A DNA stretch of 64,000 nucleotides from Yoonia sp. (GTDB lineage Bacteria > Pseudomonadota > Alphaproteobacteria > Rhodobacterales > Rhodobacteraceae), in contig NZ_JAGYJK010000014.1 in assembly GCF_018402175.1 (NCBI RefSeq), positions 1 to 64,000 on the forward strand, read 5' to 3'. This document shows positions 1 to 9,871 of the stretch, in pieces. The translations under genes were made by a program, and so were the position numbers. Positions within the stretch are counted from its first letter, which is position 1; each line of letters starts with the position of its first letter. A model generated the notes under the pieces. It was given only the letters and a program-made list of their open reading frames with translations. It searched no databases and was not told the DNA's origin.

Positions 1-306
1 CCGCCAAATGCGTCTGATAACACTGGGTAATTTTATCTATAGCGCTCCTGTTACCATAACAGCTCCCCAATGGCTTGGGCGCTTGCCGCAGCACCCCCCC
101 ATGAAAAAACCCGCACTTTGCCGACCCCACCCGGGGGGTACCCCCCTATTTCAGTAAGGGACTCCGGGATCGCCATACATGATATTTTGCTCAGGCGATG
201 ACCTGTGTTTTGTGTGACCCAAGAGCTTCGGCTCAGAGTTGACGCCAGAGCGTGCTTTTTGTACCCCCAAAACTGACTCCACAGACCCAAAACTGCATGC
301 TAGCTT
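1..306. other. Non-coding lead-in before the MORN gene
   Basis: I see no convincing gene here; the short open frames have no recognisable product. A perfect 14-bp palindrome (six G, TA, six C) sits at 133-146. It could be a hairpin or terminator remnant, but no T-tract follows it. The promoter of the MORN gene should lie toward the right end, but no clear -35/-10 pair stands out. Confidence 0.5.
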
Positions 307-2481
307 ATGTCCATGAGACACCTGACCACCCAGCTAGGCCTAATTTGTGCATCACTCATGTTGAGCGCTTCTGGGGCTTGGGCTTTGCCAAAGTGTCCGG
401 ACGATCCAAACGCATATTGGTCAAATTGTGTTGGCACCCACACCTTTGCCAATGGCGACATTTACGATGGTGAGCACAAGGATAACAAAGCCAACGGCCA
501 AGGCACCTACGCTTATGCCAGTGGCGCCACATACGTTGGTGAGTGGCTAGACGGTAAACGCAACGGCCAAGGCGCCTATACCTTTGCTGATGGCGAGAAT
601 TACGTTGGTAAGTTCAAGGATAACATACCCAATGGTCAAGGCACCTACACTTTTGCCAGTGGCGCCACATACGTTGGCGAGTTCGAGGGTTGGTTAAAAC
701 AAGGCCTAGGCACCTTCACCTATGCCAATGGCGAGGTATACGTTGGTGAGTTTAAAGACGATAAACGCAACGGCCAAGGCACCTACACCTATGCCAATGG
801 CGACATTTACGTTGGCGATTTTAAAGACAATAACTTCCACGGCCAAGGCACCGCCACTTATGGTGATGGCGCCACATATGTTGGTAGGTGGCTAGACGAT
901 AAACGCAACGGCCATGGCGCCGCCACTTATGCCAATGGCAACAAATACTTTGGTGAGCACAAAGACGATAAACGCAACGGCCAAGGCACCTACACCTTTG
1001 CCAATGGTGACATTTACGTTGGCGATTTTAAAGACAATAACTTCCACGGCCATGGTACCGCCACCTATGCTGATGGCGCCACATATGTTGGTGAGTGGCT
1101 AGACGATAAACGCAACGGCCAAGGCACCTACACTTATACCAATGGCGACATTTACGTTGGCGAGTTTAAAGACAATAATTTCCACGGCCAAGGCACCACC
1201 ACTTATGCCAGTGGCACCACGTACGCTGGTGAGTACAAAGACGGCAAAGCTAACGGCCAAGGCACCTACACGTGGCCTAACGGCGAGGTATACGTTGGTG
1301 AGAACAAAGACGATAAACGTAACGGCCAAGGCACCTACACTGATGCCAATGGCGCCACATACGTTGGCGATTTTAAAGACAATAACTTCCACGGCCAAGG
1401 CGCCATCACTTATGCCAGTGGCACCACGTACGTTGGTGAGTACAAAGATGGCAAAGCTAACGGCCAAGGCACCTACACGTGGCCTAATGGCGAGAAATAC
1501 GTTGGTGAGTACAAAGACGATAAACGTAACGGCCAAGGCACCTACACTTATGCCAATGGCAACATATACGTTGGTGAGTACAAAGACGGTAAAGCTAACG
1601 GCCAAGGCACCATCACTTATGCCAATGGCGCCACATATGTTGGTGAGTGGCTAGACGGTAAACGCAACGGCCAAGGCACCTACACTTCTGCCAGTGGCAC
1701 CACGTACGTTGGCGAGTACAAAGATGGCAAAGCTAACGGCCAAGGCACCTACACGTGGCCTAATGGCGAGAAATACGTTGGTGAGTACAAAGACGATAAA
1801 CGTAACGGCCAAGGCACCTACACTTATGCCAATGGCAACATATACGTTGGTGAGTACAAAGACGATAAACGTAACGGCCAAGGCATCTACACTTATGCCA
1901 ATGGCAACATATACGTTGGTGAGTACAAAGACGGCAAAGCTAACGGCCAAGGCACCATCACTTATGCCAGTGGCGCCACATATGTTGGTGAGTGGCTAGA
2001 AGGTAAACGCAACGGCCTAGGCACCTTCACCTATGCCAATGGCGACATATACGTTGGTGAGCTTAAAGACGGTAAACGCAACGGCGAAGGCACCTACACT
2101 TCTGCCAGTGGCGCCACATACGTTGGTGAGTGGCTAGACAGTAAAATGCACGGCCAAGGCGTTCTTACCCTCGCCGATGGAACAGTTCAGGAAGGGATTT
2201 TTAAAAATGGTGTTTTCCAATATGCACAGAAAACTCCGTACTCTTCAAACCCATCGTTCTTGCAGGTAGCATTTAATGATCTGTCCCAGTTTCAACGTAA
2301 ACAAGTGCAATCAATCTTGTCTAATTTGGGTTTCTACACCGCCTCAATTGATGGGCTCTATGGACGAGGAACCTCAGCCGCACTTACTGAATACAACAAT
2401 CAATATCTAAGTGGCTCCGACCTCACGAACTCAGACAACGTGAGACGACTGATAGATGCCATTCTATCAGTTAAAATTTAG
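307..2481 (+). CDS. Secreted MORN-repeat protein with peptidoglycan-binding-like C-terminus
   Basis: The 724-residue product starts with a signal peptide: basic MSMRHLTTQ, a hydrophobic stretch, and a likely cut after the AWA near residue 26. About 25 consecutive 23-residue MORN units follow (consensus YVGEYKDxKxNGQGTYTYANG), from roughly residue 48 to 622. The last ~70 residues (LSQFQRKQVQSIL, then GLYGRGTSAALTEYNN) resemble a peptidoglycan-binding PGRP/PGB_1 fold. MORN repeats form elongated beta-hairpin solenoids, so an exported, wall-associated binding or scaffold protein is likely; no enzymatic domain is visible. A second in-frame ATG lies two codons downstream and no good ribosome site separates the two. 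Base composition is lower in GC than in neighbouring genes, and it sits alone beside an integrase, which suggests acquisition. Confidence 0.85.
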   Translation: MSMRHLTTQLGLICASLMLSASGAWALPKCPDDPNAYWSNCVGTHTFANGDIYDGEHKDNKANGQGTYAYASGATYVGEWLDGKRNGQGAYTFADGENYVGKFKDNIPNGQGTYTFASGATYVGEFEGWLKQGLGTFTYANGEVYVGEFKDDKRNGQGTYTYANGDIYVGDFKDNNFHGQGTATYGDGATYVGRWLDDKRNGHGAATYANGNKYFGEHKDDKRNGQGTYTFANGDIYVGDFKDNNFHGHGTATYADGATYVGEWLDDKRNGQGTYTYTNGDIYVGEFKDNNFHGQGTTTYASGTTYAGEYKDGKANGQGTYTWPNGEVYVGENKDDKRNGQGTYTDANGATYVGDFKDNNFHGQGAITYASGTTYVGEYKDGKANGQGTYTWPNGEKYVGEYKDDKRNGQGTYTYANGNIYVGEYKDGKANGQGTITYANGATYVGEWLDGKRNGQGTYTSASGTTYVGEYKDGKANGQGTYTWPNGEKYVGEYKDDKRNGQGTYTYANGNIYVGEYKDDKRNGQGIYTYANGNIYVGEYKDGKANGQGTITYASGATYVGEWLEGKRNGLGTFTYANGDIYVGELKDGKRNGEGTYTSASGATYVGEWLDSKMHGQGVLTLADGTVQEGIFKNGVFQYAQKTPYSSNPSFLQVAFNDLSQFQRKQVQSILSNLGFYTASIDGLYGRGTSAALTEYNNQYLSGSDLTNSDNVRRLIDAILSVKI
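448..2172 (+). repeat. Tandem 69-bp repeat array (MORN units)
   Basis: About 25 in-frame 69-bp units encode the MORN repeats. The array has higher-order structure: the block near 1400-1680 (units GTTYVGEYKDGKANG, then TWPNGEKYVGEYKDD, then TYANGNIYVGEYKDG, then GATYVGEWL) recurs almost unchanged at about 1690-2030, with one extra unit in the second copy. This points to recent segmental duplication. Such arrays expand and contract by slippage or unequal exchange, so copy number may vary between strains. Confidence 0.9.
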
Positions 2482-2631
2482 GAGCCTGCGCCAGCGCGTG
2501 CCCGTAATGGCGCGCGCTACGGCAGACAGCGATTTGAATTTACATCCCTGCAAGTCGAAGCCATCCTTCAGCACGGTGACTGTGTGCTCAATCCCGTCCC
2601 ATTTGCGGATAAGCTTGGTTCCCTCCACCTC

Positions 2632-3786
2632 TCATCCGAGTGCCTCACATAAGTTTTGTGCCACCGCGTCCGCCGCCATCCGCACTGGTTCAGCCGCGAG
2701 GTGGGCGTAGCGCGCCGTGGTCTGGACCTGCGTGTGCCCAAGGAGCTTGCCGATCATGGGCAGGCCCTGGCCGGATGCCACGGCCGCAGAAGCAAAAGTA
2801 TGGCGAAGGTCGTGGATCCGAACATCTTTGACCCCGGCGCGGGCGCGGACGCGCTGCCAGAAGGGCTGGAGGTCACTGAGAGGCTTGCCGGGCAGGGTGC
2901 CGGTGATGACCCAAGGATTGCTATCGATGCGCTGGGCGCCTCCCAACAGATCTATGACGGGCTGACCGACGTGAACGACCTTCGCACCCGTCTTGGAATC
3001 CGGCAGGCGCAGGGCAGGGCCGTCAAAATCGATGTGAGACCACTGCAACGACATGATTTCGTTCAAACGACAGCCAGTCAGGATCAGTAAGCGTGCGGCA
3101 AGGATCGCTGACGGCAACTCGATACGCTCGCTTTCCATCTCGCGCAGAACCTCGCCAATCCGGCGCAGTTCAGCCGCACTGAGGAAGCGTTCACGCTTCT
3201 CCTCTGGATACTTCCTGATGTGCTTGCGCGGGTTTGTCCCATCTGGACGCAGGCCCCACATTTCGGACAGGCTGAACATTTTTGATATCACTTCGAGGCA
3301 GCGGTTGGCTTGATAGGGGATGTGGCGCAGGTCGTGGTGGAACTTCGCGACATCGGCGCGGGTGACCCCCGTGACCGTTAGTTGGCCGAGCGCGGGCAGA
3401 ATGAAGCGCTGCAGGTTCCGGCGATACTCTTTGCCGGTGCTGGCCTTCACGCGGATGGCGATATGCTCCTTGTCGAACCGCTCCGCCAATTCCTTAATCG
3501 TGATGGCTTTGCGCCCTGCGTCGCGTTCAGCGGCAGGATCCTCGCCATTGCGGGCGGCGGCGACGATGGTGATGGCCCGGATACGCGCCTGCTCGCAGGT
3601 CAGCACCGTATTTGGCCCAAGGCTGATCCGCCGCGACCGACGTCCTGCGCGGTATTGCACGACATAGCCCTTGCGCCCGCTGGGCAGCACTCGCAAGCCG
3701 AAGCCTGGAATATCGCTGTCCCAGACAAAGTATTCGGTGGGCTGGGTCTCTGCGGCGTCGATGAGGCGCTTCGTGAGTTTTGGCAT
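2632..3786 (-). CDS. Tyrosine site-specific integrase
   Basis: The 384-residue protein has the full architecture of island/prophage integrases. A DUF4102-type N-terminal arm (MPKLTKRLIDAAE) is followed by a SAM-like core-binding region near residues 95-180 and a C-terminal catalytic domain. The catalytic set is complete: R240 in TGCRLNEI, H325 and R328 in HDLRHTF, H351 in LLGHTQ, and nucleophile Y360 in TTARYAH. It should mediate integration and excision of the element whose decayed cargo follows (4011-8039). No tRNA lies next to it and I could not identify att sites. The gene looks intact, unlike its neighbours. Confidence 0.93.
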   Translation of the reverse strand: MPKLTKRLIDAAETQPTEYFVWDSDIPGFGLRVLPSGRKGYVVQYRAGRRSRRISLGPNTVLTCEQARIRAITIVAAARNGEDPAAERDAGRKAITIKELAERFDKEHIAIRVKASTGKEYRRNLQRFILPALGQLTVTGVTRADVAKFHHDLRHIPYQANRCLEVISKMFSLSEMWGLRPDGTNPRKHIRKYPEEKRERFLSAAELRRIGEVLREMESERIELPSAILAARLLILTGCRLNEIMSLQWSHIDFDGPALRLPDSKTGAKVVHVGQPVIDLLGGAQRIDSNPWVITGTLPGKPLSDLQPFWQRVRARAGVKDVRIHDLRHTFASAAVASGQGLPMIGKLLGHTQVQTTARYAHLAAEPVRMAADAVAQNLCEALG

Positions 3787-4010
3787 GGGAAATCAGCTTT
3801 CAAGTTGTCTGGCTTCCACAGTGCGCACTGTGAAAGGCTAGTCAACGAACACATTGAAATTGCGTAATAAAAGGAAAATGGTGCGTAGCCGCTCTAGCGG
3901 CAAAACATTATTCTGTTGGAGTTCAAACCGGTATTGACCTCGAATCAGCGTGGGCGTTTCGTTCGTCGCATACCGCTGTTAGTGTGGTTATGAATTGACA
4001 CGGATTTCCA

Positions 4011-5450
4011 ATGGCATCGAAGACCACCTTGAACGCAAAGAACCTCGAGACGCTGGGCGCCGCGCGTCTGGCTGAACTGTTGATCGAAATCAGTACCGGC
4101 TCTGCCGTGGCGAAGAGGCGATTGCGCCTGGAGCTGGCGGGAGCGGAAAGCCCGAAAGAGGCTGGGCGCGAGGTGGCCAAGCGCCTGACCAGCATTGCGC
4201 GGGCGCGCAGCTTTGTGAACTGGAAGAACCGCAAGCCCCTGGTTACCGATCTTGAGAGCCAGCTTCGGGCCATCAAGGGAGCAGATCGCCCCGCCGATCC
4301 GTCCGAGGGGCTGGCGCTGCTGGGGCGATTCATGCAGGTTGCAACGTCGCTGTTCGAGCGCTGCGATGACAGCAGTGGCATCGTCATTGGCGTGTTTCAC
4401 GACGCTTGCGTATTGCTCGGCGAGATCGCACTTGCCGCTGGACGCCTCCGAAGGGCTGGCTGACGCGGTGGTCGAAGCCCTGCGTGACAATGGCTATGGC
4501 CAGTATGACGGGTTGATCGCAATCCTCACGCCCGCGCTGGGAGCCGAAGGGCTAGAGCTTCTCAAGCAGCGGATAGAGGCGATGGCAGCGACGCCGGTTC
4601 CCGTGCCACCAAAAGATGAGTGGGAGGCAGTGGGATATGGTAGTGGCGGGACCACCTACGCGCATCAGATGGAAGAGCGCTCGCGGCAAAGCATGGTGGG
4701 GATGGCGCTGAAAGACATCGCCGATGCCATGGGCGACGTAGATGCCTTCATTGCCCAGTATGATCCGAAATCGCGAAAGGTACCAAAGATTGCGGCCGAA
4801 ATAGCGGCGCGCCTACTGGCAGCTGGCAGGGCACTGGGATGCGATTGGCTTCATCGAACGTGCCGAGGTAGACAACGACCGATGGGTGCCCCGCGAGTGG
4901 CAGGACGCTCTGACTTGAGGTGCTTGAGGCGCTTGATCGCAAGGAGGAGGCACAGGCTTTCCGTTGGAGCTGTTTCGAGAGCACTCTAAATTCGGAACAC
5001 CTGCGCGATTTTCTAAAGCGGCTTCCTGACTTCGAGGATATTGATGCCGAGGAAAGGGCTATGGACCATGCAGCGGCGCGGCCGCGCGTGACGCCGGCCT
5101 TGGGCTTCTTTCTGGACTGGCCATCGCCAGACCGCGCAGCCCGGCTTCTGATTGACCGTCACGCCGAAATCAACGGCGACCACTACGAGTTTCTCGTGCC
5201 CGCAGCTGAGGCTACCTCGGAGCGTCACCCGCTTGCCGCCACCCTGGCATTGAGAGCCATGATCGACTTCACACTGTCGAAGGCCAGATCAAAGCGCTAC
5301 GGCTATGCCGCCCAGCACTTGGCCGAATGCGCTGCACTTGCCAGCCGGATTGAGAATTACGGGGCGTTTGAGCCTCACGCCACCTATGTTGCCCGGTTGA
5401 AGCAAGAGCATGGTCGGAAATATGGGTTCTGGTCTCTGACCGAGGCCTGA
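4011..5450 (+). pseudogene. DUF6880-like gene broken by three frameshifts
   Basis: Three frames together read as one alphaproteobacterial DUF6880-type protein of unknown function. The first part (MASKTTLNAKNLETLGAARL) runs to about 4438. It continues in the next frame (ASEGLADAVVEALRDNGYG) to about 4835. A short piece (IGFIERAEVDNDRW) lies in the third frame, and from about 4913 (LEVLEALDRKEEAQAFRW) the first frame returns to a stop at 5450. Each shift is a single-base change, and no piece alone would be a whole domain. The family assignment is from recognition of the N-terminal pattern. It lies between the integrase and a broken topB, so it was probably cargo of the same element. Confidence 0.65.
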
Positions 5451-5584
5451 TGGAAATGCTCACGGATTATTACGCTGCGGCTCTGCACCAGCATTGTGGG
5501 GCCTCTTAAGAGTTAATTTTCGAATGACATTTGTTCACTTTACGTTCTATCTTGGCGGAATTCTGGATTCCGAACGAGAGCGTC

Positions 5585-8039
5585 ATGGCCGATCAGATTG
5601 TCATCACCGAGAAAACCAGCCAGGCGAAAGACGTCCGCGCCGCCATTGGGTCTCGTTACGGCATGGTTTTGCCCGCCGAGGGACACTTGTTTGACTTGCT
5701 CGAACCAGAGGATGTGGTGCCGGAATGGAAGCGTTGGTCCCCGGTCCTGCTGCGCCCCGAGGGACTTTACGGCACATGTCCGGCAAAAGGCGGCAACAAG
5801 GCGGCCAAGCTGAAAGCCATTCGTGAGGCGCTTCGCTCGGCCAAGCAGGTCTGGCTTGCCACAGATTGCGACCGGGAGGGGCAGCTCATCGGCCAGGAGA
5901 TCCTCGAACATTACAAGTATCGAGGGCAGGTCATGCGGGTTCTGTTTACCGCTCAGGACGCCCAGACTATACGCCAGTCATTCGAACGGGCAAAACCCAA
6001 TTCAGAATACGCCCGGCTCTACGCCGCCGCTGTTGCACGCCGCCAGGCCGATCAGATCTATAATCTGTCACTTACCCGCACGGCGACCGTCATTCTTGGC
6101 AAAGGTGCACGAGGTGTGATTGGCGTCGGCCGTGTTAAAACCCCTACCTTGGCCATCGTCTGCAAGCGTGAACTGGAAATCCGCGATTTCGTTCCCGTCA
6201 CGTATTTCGAGATTGTTGCTACGGCCATGGTTGCGGGTGGTGAATTTAAGATGCGACATGCACCACGGGATCGAATTTTAAAGCACAAGGATGCTCAGGC
6301 CGTGGTCCTGGCCGCGCTCAACTTCGAGGGGCCGCTCAGCGTGTGCGTCGAGGACAAGCGTCAACAACCGCCCAAGCTGCATGATTTACCATCACTCCAG
6401 AAACTCTGCGCCTCGCGTTTCGGCTGGACCGCTGCAAAGACACTGGAGATCGCTCAGGAGCTTTATGACGGTCAAGGCAAGAAGATCATCACCTATCCTC
6501 GTGCAGAAGTGCGCTACCTGCCCGAGACGCTGATCGGGGATGTGCCGCAGATCGTCGCCGGACTGCAAGTGGGGCAATCGTTCAGTGCGATCCCTGTGCC
6601 AGCACAGCCGATAATCCGAAAGGGCAAGAGCGGCAGTTTCTATGACAAGGGATTGAGGGGGCCAGCCACCATGCGGTCATCCCTAACGTCAACACGATCG
6701 AGAGCTTGCGAGACGTCTGGCCGCGCCTGTCTGCCGACGAGAAAAAACTGTTTGACGTGATCGCGCGGGCGTATCTGGCCGCTGTCATGCCGGACTTCCG
6801 CTATCGCCAGACAACCGCAACGCTTGACGTGGGCGGCTTTCCGTTCAAGGCCACTGGCCGCCAACACATTGATCTCGGTTGGCGGGCGGCATTTCCGGAA
6901 TGGCAACCTGCCGACGAAAAGGGTGACGATGCGCAGTTGCTCCCGCAGATGCGAAACGGCGAGACCGCTACGGTTACGGAACCCGGCCATTGAGGACAAG
7001 GAAACCCGGCCACCGCCGCGCTATAACGAAGGTACTTTGATCGATGCGATGCAGCAGGCCTGGCGCTTTGTCGAGGACGCGGTTCTGCGCGACAGGCTCA
7101 AAGAAGCCAAGGGCATCGGCACCCCTGCGACCCGCGCCGAGATCATTGGTGGGTTGAAACGACAGAAATTTCTGATGGTCCAGGGCAAGAACATTGTGCC
7201 CACCGAAACCGGATTGAGTTTGTTTGGTGTACTCCAGCAGGCTGACCCGGCTTTGGTCGACCCGGGCGTAACGGCGCAACTTGAATGCCTGCTCGACGAT
7301 GTTGTCGTCGGCAAACAGGAAATGGTTGGTGCCATTGATGCTGTCTGCAACGTCGCCCAGCGTATTATCGGCAAGCTCGTCGAAGGTCCGCCGGGCGGTG
7401 TGTCGCCTTTAGCCGGTTTTGCATCAGATCATGCGGGTCGTCGGACGGCCACCAACACGCCGCAATGAAGCGTTTCGCCGACAGCATCGCCCGTCAGAAG
7501 GGCATAAAGCCTCCAGCGGGTTACACAAAATCGGGATCGGTCTGCCGCTCGTTCCTTGAGCAGCATGCCCCCAAGAAACCGAGGGCGTTGGCGGGAATAC
7601 AGGAGGCGGCCTTGGAGCAAGACCCCCAAGTCCGGCACAATTGTCATTCGCCGAGAGCATATCGCGGGAAAAAGGTGTTGCGATAACCGACGAAGCTAAA
7701 GCCAACTCTGCGGCTATGTCTGCCTGGATTGACAAGAACCAAGGGTCAAAACCTGGCAAGGGCCGTCGCAAGACGATTGCGAAGAATTCTAAACCAGTAG
7801 CGACAAAATGCACAAAGCCGACAAAGCAGCCAAGAAAGCCCAAGGATAGTGCGGCTTTGGTGGATGCGACGTGCTCGCCGGTGGCAGAGCAGCGTGATAC
7901 CTCTGCTAACACGACACTGCGTATTCCCTACGGCAACAAGGAAGCCGCACAAAAGCTCGGTGGCAGATACGCCGAAGGTGGATGGTATGCACCACCTGGC
8001 GTTGATCTGACCGAGTTTAAATTGAAGGGATGGCTGTGA
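5585..8039 (+). pseudogene. topB: DNA topoisomerase III, multiply frameshifted
   Basis: The gene begins MADQIVITEKTSQAKDVRAA, the TOPRIM start of type IA topoisomerase III. It includes the acidic motif ATDCDREGQLIG and the catalytic-tyrosine region IITYPRAEVRYLPE. The frame breaks in a G-run near 6655 and returns as NTIESLRDVWPRLSADE. It breaks again near 6980 (C-run) and returns as RPPPRYNEGTLIDAM, the conserved topo III motif. Further breaks lie near 7440 and 7630. The C-terminus carries two related units (KRFADSIARQKG and LSFAESISREKG) and a DUF5710-like end (LRIPYGNKEAAQKLGGRY). Such long topo III genes are typical cargo of integrative elements. At least four indels make it non-functional as read, unless some are sequencing errors. 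Confidence 0.85.
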
Positions 8040-8239
8040 GGAGTCATGTCGATCTTCGACGACATTGAGGGCGGGCCCGACCATTAGCGGCTCCGGCATC
8101 CAACGACTGCTGTGCGCAGATAGCGACATTTGCAAAGTTGCGAACCATGGTCGCCTATCGAGACGCGCCCGGCCCAAAGCTGACAGACGGGGCACCGAAG
8201 GTTACCGCGGCGCAGCAAGACATTTGACGGAGCATCCAC

Positions 8240-9859
8240 CTATAACGCGAGGTGCTCAAAAAGGCGTGCCACTGCTTCGGCACCGGGATCGACATTGCCC
8301 TGTAGTTGCTCGGCATTGATATAAGTCGCGCGTCCTGCCTTAGCGCGGGTCAGTGTCGCGGTGTAATCCGCACCTTCGCGCGCCGCACGCGCCGCCGCCG
8401 CCAGACCGGAGGGCAATGCATCCAGCGCGGGCAACAAGGCATCGACCATCGTACGGTCGCCCAGATTTGCACCACCGATCTGGCGCATCCGGTCTAATCC
8501 CTTCTTCAGCGCATCACGCATTGGCAGGCCGGAGGAAGACGCATCCCCCGCAGCCGCAAAGAAGATCGCCAGCAGCACGCCGGACGACCCGCCCATTGTC
8601 TGGCTCAACTCCAGCCCAATGGCACGGTAAAGCTGTGTGTGGTCAGCCAAAGGCAGACGGTCCATTGCGCCGATAAGCGCGCGTGCCGCGGTGGCAAGGG
8701 TGGACCCAGTGTCGCCATCGCCGGATTTTGCGTCGAGCGCGTTCAGATCCGCCTCGGCCTCGATCAGGATATTGCAGCAGTCGGTCAGAAATGCCTGCGT
8801 CGCCACATGGGGTGACGCGGGTGCGCGGATCGGTGAAAGTCCGTCGGGTAACGGCAGTACCCTTGAAATGGTGACCGGTTTGCACCCTGGCCAGCCCGGC
8901 AACGCAACAGGCTGCGCCAGAAGCTCTGCATCGCCGTTGTCCAGTTCCATAACCGACACCGAAAAGCCATGCATATCCAGCGCCGTCATCATCGCATCCG
9001 GCCCAATGATGAAGCGCAGGTGCTGGCCGATCTGCGATTTCAGCAGGTCATTGGCGAGGATTGCCATTTCCAGCACCGACGATCCTCCCAGATTGTTCAA
9101 AAGTACCACATGCGGTGTCGGCGGCATGGTTGCCGCCAGCTTTTCTACGACTTTGGCCATCGCATCATGCGCGCCGTTGGCAGCGACCTGTTCCACGCCT
9201 GCCTCGCCATGGATGCCAAGGCCAAGCTCGGCCATGCCTTGCGGGATCCGGTCTTCTTTCAACGCCCCCGGCACGGTGCAGGTATCCAGCGACATGCCGA
9301 TACTGCGGCTGCTTTTTACGACACGTTCGGCAGCAAGCGTGCAAGCTTCAAGGTTGGCCCCTGCCTCTGCCATCGCGCCCACGATCTTGTGGACAAACAA
9401 CGTGCCCGCCAGCCCGCGCGCCTGCGGCAGGTCGGGCAGCGCTACATCATCATCCACGATCACAATGCTGACCTTGTGCCCGAAAGATCGTGCGCGTTCC
9501 GCCGCAAGACCAAAGTTCAGCCGGTCTCCCGTATAATTTTTGACGATCAGCAGACATCCCGCAGGCCCCGTGACGGCCAAGATGCCCGCCAGCACCGCAT
9601 CGACCGAAGGCGAGGCGAACACATCGCCGCAAACCGCCGCCGTCAGCATTCCGCGCCCAACGAAACCGGCATGCGCCGGCTCATGCCCCGACCCGCCACC
9701 ACTCACCAGTGCCACCTTGGATTTGTCCCAATCCGCACGCACAACGACGCGGATATGAGGATAGCCGTCCAGCCGTGTCAGCGCACCGCCAGAGGCTGCA
9801 ATGGTGCCGTCAATGGCATCGATGACCATGTTTTCCTTGGCGTTGATGAATTGTTTCAT
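8240..9859 (-). CDS. Dihydroxyacetone kinase-family protein (DhaK-DhaL fusion)
   Basis: The 539-residue protein joins the DhaK substrate domain (about 1-325) to the DhaL nucleotide domain (about 350-539). DhaK shows SGGGSGHEPAHAGFVG and GLGIHGEAG, whose H217 would form the covalent hemiaminal with the keto substrate. DhaL shows the Mg-ADP motif KSGDGDTGSTLA. This is the ATP-dependent single-chain form, like the Citrobacter freundii enzyme. It is the last gene of the ABC operon and starts 12 bp after the ATPase gene. Homologues can act on dihydroxyacetone, glyceraldehyde or tetruloses such as erythrulose; the partner transporter suggests the kinase traps a catabolite of an imported polyol or sugar. 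Substrate is unproven. Confidence 0.9.
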   Translation of the reverse strand: MKQFINAKENMVIDAIDGTIAASGGALTRLDGYPHIRVVVRADWDKSKVALVSGGGSGHEPAHAGFVGRGMLTAAVCGDVFASPSVDAVLAGILAVTGPAGCLLIVKNYTGDRLNFGLAAERARSFGHKVSIVIVDDDVALPDLPQARGLAGTLFVHKIVGAMAEAGANLEACTLAAERVVKSSRSIGMSLDTCTVPGALKEDRIPQGMAELGLGIHGEAGVEQVAANGAHDAMAKVVEKLAATMPPTPHVVLLNNLGGSSVLEMAILANDLLKSQIGQHLRFIIGPDAMMTALDMHGFSVSVMELDNGDAELLAQPVALPGWPGCKPVTISRVLPLPDGLSPIRAPASPHVATQAFLTDCCNILIEAEADLNALDAKSGDGDTGSTLATAARALIGAMDRLPLADHTQLYRAIGLELSQTMGGSSGVLLAIFFAAAGDASSSGLPMRDALKKGLDRMRQIGGANLGDRTMVDALLPALDALPSGLAAAARAAREGADYTATLTRAKAGRATYINAEQLQGNVDPGAEAVARLFEHLAL

Positions 9860-9871
9860 GGTGCTCTCTCC

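Noticed and set aside
1099-1950. Long antisense and alternative-frame open frames over the MORN repeats
   Set aside because: They follow from the 69-bp periodicity; the products are low-complexity repeats with no homology pattern, and the MORN frame is clearly the coding one.
448-2172. CRISPR-like array
   Set aside because: The repeats are contiguous coding units without unique spacers and no cas genes are nearby.
5585-8039. Programmed frameshifting in topB
   Set aside because: Four or more shifts without slippery-site/hairpin context are not compatible with programmed recoding; decay or sequencing error is simpler.
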